Shown: piece by piece, positions 51,062 to 62,555 of the stretch | Numbering within the stretch: position 1 is the stretch's first letter | Layout of the letters: every line of letters starts with the position of its first letter | Notes under the pieces: model-generated | What the model was told of the DNA's origin: nothing | What the model saw: the letters and a program-made list of their open reading frames with translations, nothing else | Databases searched by the model: none | Made by a program: the position numbers and the translations under genes | From: Alnus glutinosa | Lineage: Eukaryota; Streptophyta; Magnoliopsida; Fagales; Betulaceae | NCBI RefSeq assembly: GCF_958979055.1 | Contig: NC_084886.1 | Location: 9,273,654 to 9,337,653 of the forward strand | Reading direction: 5' to 3' | Length of the DNA stretch: 64,000 bases

Positions 51062-51734
51062 ATGGGTATTGTATTTTAATTCCAGCAGAAAAACAAGGAG
51101 ACTTCATCCCTCTCGGCAGTTGCAGAAAAACCAGAAACAAAACCTTCAAAATCTCCATCTCTCTCTGTGGGTCTCGATCAGTAGCTCTAGAAACAAGAAA
51201 AGCTTCTCTCCTTCTCTTGCCCTCCCCCTGTTTGCAGAAAAGAAAATAAGAAACAAAGCTGCTCTCTCTTCCTTTGTAACAGCAGAAAAACAACAAAAAC
51301 AAAGTGAAGAACTCTAGCTCTTCTTTCTCTTGAAGCCCACGGCCAAAGATCCTCTAAAAATTAAACTCTCTTCTCTTTCTCTGTTTTCTGTTTCATTTCA
51401 ACGTGGGTATTTTTCAGAGATGCAATTGAACGACTCGGCGATCTCATTAACCCAGCGCATGACGTAGCCTCCCCAATCCTCCAGTATCAGATTGAACATC
51501 GCGGCCCTGGGCTTCCCCTTCAGCTTCAACCGGCCAGGAACAATTCGTTCCGAGGAGAAGAAAAACTTGTTCTCCATTGAAGGACCTGCTGGGCTGCCGG
51601 GAGGCAACGTCGAGCGGTGTCTTGCTCCGAGCTACTGTGCTAGAATGAGTCGCCGACGTGTGGGGTGACGACTTGCGAAGGAGTGAAAAACAAGAATAAA
51701 AAATACGGATGAATTTCAGGTTATACTATGGGTA
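51062..51734 (-). pseudogene. Captured host gene fragment of unknown origin inside the Pack-MULE
   Basis: On the minus strand, 51607-51398 is open and reads like real protein: AGPSMENKFFFSSERIVPGR, LKLKGKPRAAMFNLILEDWG and GYVMRWVNEIAESFN. Upstream codons (to about 51660) continue in part. I do not recognise the family. 51062-51390 is pyrimidine-rich leader-like sequence. Its codon-like, GC-richer composition against AT-rich surroundings and its place between MULE arms argue for capture. Confidence 0.5.
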
Positions 51735-52441
51735 TTTTCGGGCTTTTTAGCTAAAAGAATAATGTGCCGCGCACGTGACTTGATTTCCGTTCACTTAAAC
51801 GGCACAGACTAACAGATGGGGTCAAAAAACAAGTAGTTGGTAGTTCGGGGGCTCAGAATGTAAGCTTTGGTAGTTTGGGGTGCCATCTAGAGAATCGATG
51901 GTAGTTTGAGGGGGTAAATTGTATTTTTCCCTTAATTATTTTAACTGAGTTATTTTTTTTTTAAAAAAAAAATAATAAGAAATTGGGCTGGCTTTTTGGG
52001 CCACATTCGAGCCACCCCATGGGCCAAAGTGAAGAAAAAAAAAGAGAGGAGGGTGGGGGGGGGGGGGGCATTTGGCCTGGGGGTAGTTCTGCCACCCCGA
52101 GCCATCCCCAAGGGCCCTGGGGGTAGTCCCTTAGCCAAAATGGTGGTGGTCGGCTGAGCCACCCCAATTTTTTTATTTTTTTAAAAAAGCCTCAAAGTTA
52201 AAATAATTATAAATAAATTATAAGGCCAAATACAAAACAGCGTCAATTTGGGGCTGAGTTGGCTGTGCTGACGTGGCCAAACAGTGACTTAGCCAAACAA
52301 AAGTTAGAAAATTGAACGGAAAACACACGGAATGACTATTTTTAAATTCGCAAAAGTTAAGGATTAAATGTTTAAAAAAAAAGTAGTGAGAGACTTTTTA
52401 CAAAAGACGCTTTGACTCAGAGATTTATTTTAGTTTTGCCC
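51735..52441. repeat. Right terminal inverted repeat of the Pack-MULE, with a GC-rich insert
   Basis: Inverted partner of 43825-44245. About 250 bp (51953-52195) has no partner in the left arm. It has a G-run (52057-52070) and the words GGGCCACATTCGAGCCACCC and GTGGTCGGCTGAGCCACCCC, also seen in the MITE at 36176-36737, so it is probably a small inserted element. Confidence 0.8.
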
Positions 52442-52450
52442 TAAATAAAA

Positions 52451-53014
52451 TAATGAAATTAGATAGCTAAAACAAAGAATGAATTGTAGGTTCTTTAACA
52501 TCGTTGAAAACCGGCTTACAAGGAGAGAGTACTAAATAGCTTATATACACATAGTTAAGCTCAAAATTCAAGTAGGTCCTATAAGTAGTATCTTACAAGA
52601 GAATTCGGACAAATAATTGTAAAGAATCCTAATCCGGTTGAATGAACTGATCTGGCTGTCCACGGACAACAGTAGACTGCCAAATTAAACATCTATCATT
52701 ACTTAATGATTAAATTAATTCTTTCACATCTATTTTATCATATTAATTCTTTCACATCTATTTTATCAAATTACTTCATACGGGCTGATGTAACATGAGT
52801 TGAATGGCCAATTTAGAAACCAAAACTTTCTACAATCATAGAACATCGCAAACAAAGATCCAAATATCTGTGCTCTGATCTTCATGAACCATCATAACAT
52901 TCTAATAGAACATATATTATTCCGAGCAGTCAAGAACTCAACACACTTCAAATATAAATATTGACAAAGTCTAATGGGGATTCAAGTTATTGAGACGCAG
53001 CAAAAGGCCTGTGC
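52451..53014. other. Continuation of block C beyond the Pack-MULE, then 3' flank of AKR copy D
   Basis: 52451-52640 matches 63253-63430 and 63880-63960 beside copy E (AACAAAGAATGAATTGTAGG-like, GACAAATAATTGTA). From about 52860 the sequence matches AKR 3' flanks. No gene. Confidence 0.6.
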
Positions 53015-54045
53015 TTATGCAGCTTTCCATGAAGATAGTGGAGGAGTTTCAGAAGTCTTCCAAGTTGGAGTGTCATTCGTATATCTATCACCCTTCACAC
53101 CATCCCCTGAAGCAAATGATTCAAGTTCAGCCATTTCTTCTGGTGTCAGTTTCACAGACAAAGCCCCAATGTTCTGGTCGAAGTTTTCAATCTTGGTGGT
53201 TCCCGGAATGGGACACACATCATTCCCTTGGTGATGAACCCAGGCCAGTGCTAGTTGTGATGGGGTGCATCCCTTCCTCGTTGCCATTTCATTAACACGC
53301 TCAAATACGATTTTGTTATGCTCCAGATTTTCAGGTTGGAACCTAGGTAGAGACTGCAAGCAGTAAATACATCACCATTGAGATTAGAATCACCAATTAA
53401 ATTATAAGTATACCCACCCTTCTAAATACCTATCGGCAATAAGACTACAATCAGTAAGTATATTTCAAGGAGGTACTTTAATATTGGCCATAACTTTATT
53501 TATTACAATCTATTCATGGAATACTCACTCACATATAGAATACTATACATGAATCACGGCAGTAAAATCATTATATAATGAGTCATCCCTTAGATGTATT
53601 ATAATGTATAATGCTCCCTAAATGAGCACTTCATGAGTAATTACGTTATTTTAAAAACTTAAGCTGATAAAAAAAAAATGAATTCACCGACTTGTGTGGA
53701 CTAAACAACACATTGAATATTTTTATTAAAAATGAGAATCAAAATTCAAACTCAGAACCTCAGCATGATATAATGTTAAATTATCATTTATCCCATTTAA
53801 TAACGTCAATCACAGAGCCAACAGTTATTTATAAGTTGGAATACTCATAAGAGCATCTCCAACAGGAGTGCTATTTTAACCAAAAAGTTAAATTTGACTA
53901 TTTTTTCTTCTTTTTCTTCCTCTAGCTGAATAGTTATTCTAACTTTTTTTTCTAACTTTATGAACAGTGAATAGACACTACTAGTTATTTACTGTTCATC
54001 AGTTATTTAATTTTTTATTATATTTTCTCACCCTCTCTCCCACTT

Positions 54046-54097
<52 letters not shown>

Positions 54098-56047
54098 ATC
54101 TCCATCCCTTTCTTTCAATCCCGCATCTCCTCCTATCCCTCTCTTTCAATCCTGCATCTCCCCCACTTCCCCACTTAGGGTTCGACGAAGAAGGAAAGAG
54201 AAGAACCGGAGAGAAGATCTGAGAAAGGTGGGTTGACCAAGGAGAGGCGCCGATTTTCTTGCGGGTTGTCGTCCAACGGTTGAAGAGTGATTTTCGGCGA
54301 CTTCCAGCAGTTGAATTTCTGTGGATTTTTCCTTAGTTGGCTGATTGGGTGTGTTCCATGTGGTGGCATTAATAATTTCGGTTTTGTGTGAATTGGCTGT
54401 GTTGTGAACATTTGGCCGTGTATGTGTGTGTGAATCTCTTGTTAGATTTTAGACAAACCCATGAGATTTGTTGGGGACGATTTTATAATTCCTGTTTACC
54501 CGTGACCCCTGATTTGTAGATTTGGGTTTGATCAATTCTGGAGATAATTGGTGTTTGTTGTTGTTTTGGCCGGAAGTTGATTGGGTGTAGAATTCTGATA
54601 AACCCACCGGCGAGGAGGAGGGACCGGAGAGAGAGAGAGAGAGGGAAGAGGGAGAGAGAAAATAAAACAATAAAAAAAATTTATTTAAAGAAAATGAAGA
54701 GTAGAATAGATATTATTGTCGGAGTATTTTTAAGAAAACTGATAATTAAAGTAGAAATTAGTACTTTTCGAGTAGCTACTTTAACTCCAACCGCCAGATA
54801 TGCTCTAAATGCAGCAACGATGCTATAGAACTGTTATTCTAAATGACTGCCTATTTCATTTTTCAAGCTCAACATTTGCGGTAGATGTACAAACCTTTCG
54901 GTAGTCATCGTTGGAAAGATTTTCAACAGTCTTATGGCCCGACGAAAAGAATCCTCGTCCTAGAGGACTGTATGCAACAATCCCAATGCCTAGTTCCCTG
55001 AAAAATTGGGGGAATAAAATTAAAATTTGGACTTTAATTGTTCTATAACCTAAAAAAGAAAAGAAAAGCAATTGTACTTTGATGCCTCACCTGCATGTAG
55101 GAATTATTTCTTCTTCCACATCTCTTGTCCACAAAGACCACTCAAGTTGCACAGCTGTTATTGGATGAACTGCATGTGCTCTTCTGATGGTCGAAGCAGA
55201 GGCCTCGGACACACCAATGTACTTTATTTTGCCTTCTTCAACTAGTTTCTTCAGTTCCCCAATCTATACATCATCCAGAATAGAAGAATTAGGGGTGCTA
55301 AATTGCAAGCTTCTTGAGCAAATTGATAGTCTTCAAAGTATGCCGATGGAACTCATAGGTTGAATTGATTGAAGTAGAACAAAAAGGCGAATAAGGTGTT
55401 CCCAAATTGGTTTGCTTGTGCTCCTAAAAGTTATTGCAATTATATCACTATACGACAACACAGTGATACCTTGATTTTCATCCTGTATTCTAACCAGACT
55501 AACCTATTATGGAAAACAATCAGTGTGCTTGACGGAGGGTAATGCGAGGAACAAACCGTGACTTCGATGGGAATGCGGGTGTCGATGCTGTGCTGGTAGT
55601 AGAGATCGATGCAATCCAATTGGAGGCGCTTCAAGCTGGCCTCACAGGCAGCTCTCACATACGCTGGATCGCCACAGATCTGAAACTTCCCATCCACATA
55701 GCTAATTCCGAATTTGGTTGCCAATTCCACCCTCTCTCCCTTCAAAGCCTGCTGCCCAAGAAACGAAATCTAAGAACAAACGAACAAACAAACAAGCAAA
55801 CAAAAAATAAAAAAGACACGCGCGGGACCTTTCCGAGAAGGATTTCGTTGGTGAAGGGGCCGTAGAAGTCGGAGGTGTCGAAGAAGGTGACGCCGGAGTG
55901 GACGGCGTGCTGTATGAGAGCGATCATGTCTTGTTCTGGCTTGGGAGGGCCATAGAAGGCGGACATGCCCATGCAACCCAAGCCCTGTGCTGACACCTCC
56001 AGTCCCTGTGAACCCAGCTTTATCCTCCTCACTCTTCCGGCCGCCAT
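53015..56047 (-). CDS. Aldo-keto reductase copy D, intact
   Basis: Exons 56047-55829, 55748-55557, 55263-55091, 54997-54895 and 53353-53015, phases consistent, 341 residues. The catalytic set is D57 and Y62 ([11 protein letters not shown]), K85 and H126. Exon 2 is 9 nt shorter than in other copies ([14 protein letters not shown]), an in-frame loss of three residues just before the catalytic Lys strand. Exons 3 and 5 resemble copy A ([15 protein letters not shown]), while the far upstream flank matches copy B. Exon 2 is the most diverged of the intact copies ([14 protein letters not shown]), which may mean a different substrate. Intron 4 carries a 955-bp Harbinger-like insertion. The upstream region keeps the TGACG-containing block. 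Confidence 0.9.
53848..54808. mobile_element. Harbinger-like element (53851-54805) in AKR copy D intron 4
   Basis: The left end GAGCATCTCCAACAGGAGTG and the right end, inverted, GAGCATATCTGGCGGTTGGA carry a TAA duplication at 53848-53850 and 54806-54808. Copy A intron 4 keeps the empty site (ACTCATAAATGCAGCAATCA near 29318). The interior is not AT-only: a (CT)n run at 54055-54092 followed by 54170-54660, which looks like a captured 5' leader or first exon (GGGTTCGACGAAGAAGGAAA), unidentified. Confidence 0.85.
54055..54092. repeat. (CT)n microsatellite
   Basis: About 19 CT units inside the Harbinger-like element. Confidence 0.95.
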
Positions 56048-56204
56048 TTCTTTCTTTCTTTGCTTTCTACAACAACAGCAGCAGAAACCCAAGTTGATCG
56101 ATTAGAAAGGATCTTGCCAAAGGTGTAAGATATAGCGAGTGGCTGGTGAAGGAAGAGGATGGAAAGTCGTAGCAGCCTAGCAGGGCGTGGCAATCCCCAT
56201 CGTA

Positions 56205-56235
56205 CGTAACGTAAGGACCTACGTCAGCTAATTTA
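56205..56235 (-). promoter_or_regulatory. Conserved upstream block of AKR copy D (TGACG motif)
   Basis: GTAAGGACCTACGTCAGCTA (plus) corresponds to the blocks at 41624-41657 and 62890-62926. The gene strand contains TGACGTAGG, a TGA-bZIP core, about 175 bp before the start codon. Inferred role. Confidence 0.4.
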
Positions 56236-58292
56236 AATATAAACTATTCCGGATATTTTGATAAGATTTTTTTATACAGAAATATATTAAGAAATGCTAG
56301 AACTATTTTTTGATAAGATTCTTAGATTTCTGGCCGAGGTGGAGCAGCCTTCCAACTTTAGGGGCAGAATTGAAAAAAAAAAAAAAAATTGGGGAGACAA
56401 ATTCAAAAAAAAAAAAAAATTTCTTGAGAAAACCTTGTGCGTTGGGGGCCAGCCTCCAAGGCTCTACGTGGCACTACCACTGTTTTTACTTTTTGGAGTC
56501 CTTCTATATTAACATAGCACCATTTTTTTAATAAAAAAAATTACATCTTGATTTCTCTTTCTTTTTTTAATTTTTTTATTAAAAAAAATGGTGACATATC
56601 AATCTAAAAAGACTCTAAAAGAACACTATAATGAACTATAGTATCCCTCAAATATATTTGCCGCCCCATAGGATAAATATTGATTTTTTTGTCTTTTGTC
56701 TTCTTCTTCTTCTTTTTTTTTTTTTCTTTTTTTTTTCTTTTTTAATAACAACACAACCAAGTAAATTGGTTAAGGTCTAATTTTGTGATTTTTTTTTTAA
56801 AAAAAATACATAAAAATACATAAATAAAGATAAAAATATCAATAATTATGTTACGAAGTAGCCAAATATCATTGGCTTTTGGATTCGAAGCATAATTCTT
56901 GTATATAACGCTTTGGAACCCATAACGTTTGATCAGTCCTAACGCAAGTTTCGGAGACATTTGATTATTTGAAGCTTTGAGTTTGAGGGCGATTGAAGGT
57001 AAGACAAATGAAGGAAGCTCCCCAGCAAAGATATTTTTAAAACATCTTTGGAAGTGTCCTATGAAAGCAACGTCTACCTGCCCGATAAGACGCTGACACT
57101 GACACGCGTCGGTATCATAGTGGAGTGGTGGGGACACGTGGTTGCGGTTGTGATACGGAAGATCATTTCCGGAAAAGACACAGCACGCGAATTCCGTTGG
57201 CAGGCGGGTCCATTATTGGCGAATCAGAGGGCTCAAGCCTCAAGAGCGTGCCGGCCCCACCCCTTTGAGGATTTAACATAAAAAAAAAAGACAAGACAAA
57301 CAAAAATATAAAAATTGCATAATTTAGTTTGTGTCGGTGTCTGATTGTCTCTAAAAATGAATAAAAACATTGATGTCTAAAATGTAAAAAATGCATGTGA
57401 TTATTAATAATATCTGCGTGTACATAATGATGTACGTGGTTATTACTTTTAAGTGTATGGATATATGGTGTGATTATTATTCATGTTCATGTTGATATTG
57501 AGTCTATTAAATACGGTTATTATCTCATATTCGCATATAAGATAATAGACGTTTTGAGTCTTGAAATTAATTGTAATTCAAGCTTTTAGTAAATACAAAA
57601 AAGACATTATCTATAGTTGAACAATATTATTTAGATCACACTTATTAATTATTTTGACATGAAATTTCTATCTCATATATTATTTAGCTTTTTGCATCAT
57701 CTATTTTATATTTGGTAAAAGAAAAAAATATTGAAAAACCGTGATTATTCACATAGACGTGCGATTATTTTACTTTTTCAATATTAGCTCTTACTTTTTC
57801 AGTACAAACGCGGACCAATTATCTATTTCATCTTCTACACTTTTAATGACGTCTTTGGGTAACACAATTTTCTATTATTTTTAAAATACATGTTTGGATT
57901 GTTTTACTAAATTTAAATTCTATTTTTCAAATTTTATCTCAAATTTCCTAAATCATTTAAATTAAATTTTAAAAAATATTTTTTTTCCGATATTCGTAAT
58001 TTTAAATACAATAAATAAATAAATCCGCACACCAATCGTACCCTACACATTTCTCTTTCAACTGTAACAAAACATAATATAATACCCTGGATATCTTGAT
58101 AGGATCTTATTCGGATAAGAAGCGTAACTCTTGTATGTAAGACTTGGTCAACATTTATATTTTTTTTACTTAAAAAAACAAAAAAAAAGTGTTCACAAAG
58201 TCTTATAAATCTAAGCGTTTGATCTGTCCTAACGCAAGCATTCAATAATTGGGGTAAGAATAAAATGATATAATAATAAAAATTGCGTTTTT

Positions 58293-58384
<92 letters not shown>

Positions 58385-58970
58385 CTTCTGTCGTTAAGTT
58401 ATATGACTATCATATATTAGTATACCAAATAACATTATTCATTAGGTTAAAGGCTTACGTCTTACAGACGGTGTATATTATTAGTAAGGATAAAGATTTT
58501 TTCCAAACTCGGTTAGAGAAACTTCCTTCAACCAAGTCTATAAAAATGTTATGTGTTCTTTTACAAGTAAGAAGCATGCGCTTTTTTTAATTGGAAAAAT
58601 CATATCTAACCCATATGTTTTCATCTTATTTGAATTTAGTCATAATTGGGTTTTCAATTTTAAGAATAATGTCCTTAAGTTTTTGTACACAGGTTTTAAA
58701 TTGGTCCCTTTATTACTTTACTATTAAATTTAATGATTTTTTATTTGTCACGTGTATCTCATTCGACACGCCATGGTCTATCTCAACGTCAAAGTTAATG
58801 ATTTTTCCTCTATTAATGTTACAAATTAATTTAGAAGATTAAGATGACAAATAATGTGTTTTTTGTTTTTGAAATTGGGATCGATCTTTTGTTTTTGTTT
58901 TTGTTTTAATGGATGATTTTGCATAATGATATGACATTGATATTAGGTGTTGATATGAACACTAGCGTGT
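56236..58970. other. Far upstream region of AKR copy D, paralogous to block B
   Basis: 58117-58760 aligns with 37200-38760 of block B except for the CACTA element. 57017-57058 resembles the right edge of the window (AAATATTTTTAAAA). The stretch 57048-57281 is GC-richer and open on the plus strand but matches nothing known. No gene supported. Confidence 0.5.
58298..58381. repeat. Long (TA)n microsatellite
   Basis: About 42 TA units. The paralogous position near 38358-38376 has only about nine, so it expanded (or contracted) after the block duplication. Confidence 0.95.
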
Positions 58971-59330
58971 CAATTGAGACACACATGACATATGACAAAC
59001 CATTCATTTTTTACGAAAAATTGATTGAGGGAGATATTTAAAATCTTGGCAAAACTTAAGAACCATATTCTTTTGAAATTATAAACCCAATGACTAAAGT
59101 CAAATTAGATAAAAACCTAAGGGCTAAATATGATTTCCGTCTTTTTTAATCAATTGAGACACACATGACATATGACAAATCATTCATTTTTTACGAAAAA
59201 TTGATCAAGGGACATATTTAAAATCTTGGCAAAACTTAAGAACCGTATTCTTTTGAAATTATAAACTCAATGACTAAAGTCAAATTAGATAAAAACCTAG
59301 GAGCTAAATATGATTTTCCTCTTTTTTTAA
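58971..59330. repeat. Tandem duplication, two units of 180 bp
   Basis: 58971-59150 and 59151-59330 are near-identical direct copies (both start CAATTGAGACACACATGACA) differing at a handful of positions. Non-coding. Confidence 0.9.
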
Positions 59331-59590
59331 TTGCAGTGACAAAGTTGAAAGAGCAAATCCATTTTTAATAAAAATTTCTTCCAACTTTGTCATTTCAATT
59401 AAAAAAAGCACGTGTTTCTTACATGCGAAAAAGACACATTGCATCTTTATAGACTAGGTTGAAAGAAGTTCTTTATACCTAATTTAGTAATTAATAACGA
59501 GTGACATCCCAAATTTGTATTGAATTTATATTTACACAAGACAAATCAAAGTCTTATCGAATAAGTGGAGGCATTCAAACCTCAACTAAT

Positions 59591-60977
59591 TAATAATGTG
59601 ATAACTCTATTCTCTATAGCATTCAAGTCTATTGGTCTAGTATTTTTATTCTACCCAAGAGGATTCTTAACGAAATTAGCCAGAAATTTAGCCGGTTTCC
59701 TTGGAATGGTAATGATGGTATTCCTGCCAAGGCCAAAGCATCTTGGTTTGACATTTGTTTTCCAAAAAAGAGAAGGGGTTTGGGGTTGAAGGATGTAGAA
59801 ATATAGAATTTGTCTTCCATTATGAGGCACATATGGAGTATCTTTGCTCAATCAGGATCAATTTGGGTGACTTGGGTTCTTGAGTACTTGCAGAAAGGGA
59901 AGAGATTCTGGAAAGTAAGCATCCCTAACAACAGTTCCTGGTGCTGGTGGAAATTACTCATAATTCGAAACATAGCTCGAGAGTTTCTCAAGTTTGATGT
60001 TGGTCCTGGAAGTACAATTCATCTTTGAGTGGATAATTGACACCCCTTTGGAGCTTTGGTTGACAGGTTTGGGCATAGAATCATTTATGATTTTAATAGC
60101 CAGCTGGAGGCTAAGCTAGACTCTATTATTAGGCAAGGTAATTGGTGTTGGTGTCCTGCACGATCTGATGATCTTGTTGCTATACAAAGCAAGTTGCCAG
60201 AAGTGCCAATTGGTGAAATAGATAAGTCGGTCTGGACTATTACTATATCAGGCTCTTATGTTTGTTCAGACACCTGGAACCATCTTAGGAAGAAGAAAGA
60301 TGAGGTGAGTTGGTGGCCTTTGGTTTGACATTCTTTTTCCATTCCTAAACAGGCTTTCATCCTTTGGTTGGCTGTCCTCAACAGACTCACCACTGGAGAT
60401 CGCTTGACTGGTTGGGGTTTTCAAGGGGATTGATACCAACTGTACTTTCTATAGGGGTGAAATTGAGAGCTGAAACCATCTGTTTTTTCAATGTGGTTTC
60501 AGCTCCCGAATTTGGAAAGTATGTGTTGCAACGATGTGGTATTTTGAGCCCTTCTACTAGCTGGAATGATGTTATTGTTGAGGGGTGCAATCACTGGAAA
60601 ACTATATGCAGACTGTTATTGAGCTCAACAATTGATAATATATGGCAAGCCAGGAATGAGATTAAATTTGGAGCTCATCCTCAAACGGAAGAGCAGCTCC
60701 TGAAACAAATATTTTGGGAGGTTTGATGTGGAATTTCTAGAAAAGGAAAATTTCCTAGGAATATGGAATGTCTCCTTTAATTGATGTCAATATACTGCAT
60801 TAGTATAGTTAGCTACTCAGTTGTTTTTTTGTAGTTTTGTTTGGTTGTTTGCCTAGAGACACTCTCTAGCTGTAAAGGGTGTTCTACTTGGGGTTATTTC
60901 CCTTTGATTGTACAGTTGATTCTTTTGTCAATATATAGATCTACTCATTCTTTCAAAAATAAATAATAATGTGATAA
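59591..60977 (+). mobile_element. 5'-truncated LINE (59605-60963), ORF2 C-terminal part
   Basis: Perfect 14-bp target duplications TAATAATGTGATAA at 59591-59604 and 60964-60977. The plus strand encodes the end of the reverse transcriptase and the zinc-binding domain of plant L1 LINEs (FSRFPWNGNDGIPAKAKASW, FPKKRRGLGLKDVEI, WNHLRKKKDEVSWWPLV, FILWLAVLNRLTTGDRL). Several in-frame stops and at least one shift make it inactive. It ends without a long poly-A (AAAAATAAATAA). It lies in the 3' flank of AKR copy E. Confidence 0.9.
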
Positions 60978-61734
60978 GTACATTCACTTCCTTACCGATC
61001 AATAACCAACTATTTATGTCCTGATCTTCATGAAATCAGGCATGATTACATTGTAATAGAACGACATAGAGAAATTATTTTGAGCAGTCAAGACTCAGCA
61101 TTCAACACACTTCAATTATAATACGGACGAAGTGTACAAGGATTCAAGTTATTGGAACACGTGCAGCACAAGGCATGTGCTTATCATGCAGCTTTCCATG
61201 AAGAGAGTGAAGGAGTTTCAGAAATCTTCCAAGTTGGAATGTCATTCCTACTTCTATCACCCTTAACAACATATTGGGAAGCAAATGATTCAAGTTCAGC
61301 CATTTCTTCTGGTGTGAGTTTGACAGACAGAGCTCCAATGTTCTGGTCGAAGTTTTCAACCTTGGTGGTTCCTGGAATGGTACACTCGTCATTCCCTTGG
61401 TGATGAACCCAGGCCAACACTAGCTGCGATGGGGTGGATCCCTTCCTCGTTGCCATTTCATTAACACGAACCGTGACTTCGATGGGAAGGTGGGTGTTGA
61501 CGCGGTGCTGGTAGTAGAGATCAATGCAATCCAACTGGAGGCGTTTCAAGCTGGCCTCATCGGCTGCTCTCACATACGCTGGATCGCCACGGATCTCCCT
61601 CTTCCCACTCGCTAAGCTAAATCTGAACTTGGTTGACAATTGCACCCTCTCTTTCACCCCTCCCTCCAAAGCCTGCTGCCAAGAAACGAAATTGAAGAAC
61701 AAACAAATTAACAAACAAGCCCAAGAGAAGAGAA

Positions 61735-61739
61735 AAAAG

Positions 61740-61778
<39 letters not shown>

Positions 61779-61835
61779 AAAAAAAAGAAAAAGAAGAAGA
61801 AGAAGAAGAAAAGAAAAGAAAATGAAAGAAAAAAA
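61735..61835. repeat. A/G-rich low-complexity run in intron 1 of copy E
   Basis: Poly-A and AAGAAG repeats. A shorter (GAAA)n run occupies the same intron in copy B (35452-35477). Confidence 0.8.
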
Positions 61836-61873
61836 GACGTGGGACTTTTCTGTGAAGGATTTCGTTGGCGAAG

Positions 61874-62555
61874 GGGTCGTAGCTTTTTGAGGGAGATTGT
61901 CTTTGTTCTTTTTGTCGAAGTGGCCGGTATGGAGTAAATGAATCATCTCTTCTTTGAGTGTAGCTTAGCTACAAAATATGGAAGGAAATTCTTGGCCTTT
62001 GTTTGATTTCTGAGCCGAAGAAATATTGGGAGGAGGTTGCTGATTGGAGTGTGTTTCAGATGAGGCATGACTGTCTTAGAAGCAGGTTGTGTATCTTGAG
62101 CCTTAGTGCTACGGTTTATAACTTGTGGAAGCATATAAATTATATTCTACATGGGAATGTCTTGAGTTCGGAGGAGATGATTATAGCTAAGATTAAGGGA
62201 GAGGTTTGGGCTTGTATTATGGCTAAAGGCCCTTATAAAAAGTCTTCCATGAATGTGCATGCAGCTTGAGGCTTTGTGGAATCTTCACAAGATCTTCAAT
62301 TAGTATGATAGTTGTTGTTGGTACGTTGTTTCATGTGGTTTTGTTTCTTTGGGTTGTAAGGTGTTTACAAAGGTTTGTCTCTGTTTGGTTTGTTTGACGT
62401 AGGACTTTTGAGTTTTAGTTTCTTTTGCCCTTTGTAATGTTTGAAGTTTGAATCACTTTTTTTGGTGTGTAATTTTGGTTGTTTTGGGCCATAAAAGTCT
62501 TTCATTCATTAAAAAAAAAAGAAAAAAAAAAAAGAAAAAAAAAAGGGTTGTAGCT
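61874..62555 (+). mobile_element. 5'-truncated LINE (61885-62544) inserted in exon 1 of AKR copy E
   Basis: Target duplications GGGTCGTAGCT (61874-61884) and GGGTTGTAGCT (62545-62555) differ by one base. The insert encodes on the plus strand the tail of a LINE zinc-binding domain (ILGLCLISEPKKYWEEVADW, YNLWKHINYILHGNV, KIKGEVWACIMAKGPYKKSS), then 3' non-coding sequence and an A-rich tail (62511-62544). It splits the AKR exon between the catalytic-Asp and GPFANE codons. Confidence 0.9.

Larger units (their letters stand above)
43816..52450. mobile_element. Large Mutator-like (Pack-MULE) element, 43825-52441, with nested insertions
   Basis: Perfect 9-bp duplication TAAATAAAA at 43816-43824 and 52442-52450. 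The ends are GGATAAAGCTAAAATAAA and, inverted, GGGCAAAACTAAAATAAA. The inverted arms are long: 43825-44245 pairs with 51735-52441, for example TTTGGCCACGTCACCACAGC against its counterpart near 52280, and ATCGATTCTCTGGATAG-like text near 44117 against 51890. The right arm has about 250 bp of extra GC-rich sequence (51953-52195). No MULE transposase is visible. The interior holds fragments of at least three host genes plus a solo LTR and a Ty1/copia element. A 9-bp duplication, long TIRs and captured exons define a Pack-MULE. The paralogous site beside copy E (63236-63262) is empty. Confidence 0.88.

Noticed and set aside
57048-57281. 77-codon plus-strand frame in GC-richer DNA
   Set aside because: No homology recognised, no splice context, and the minus strand is equally open.
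58298-58381. Long TA run considered as a cruciform regulatory element
   Set aside because: Plain microsatellite whose length varies between paralogues.
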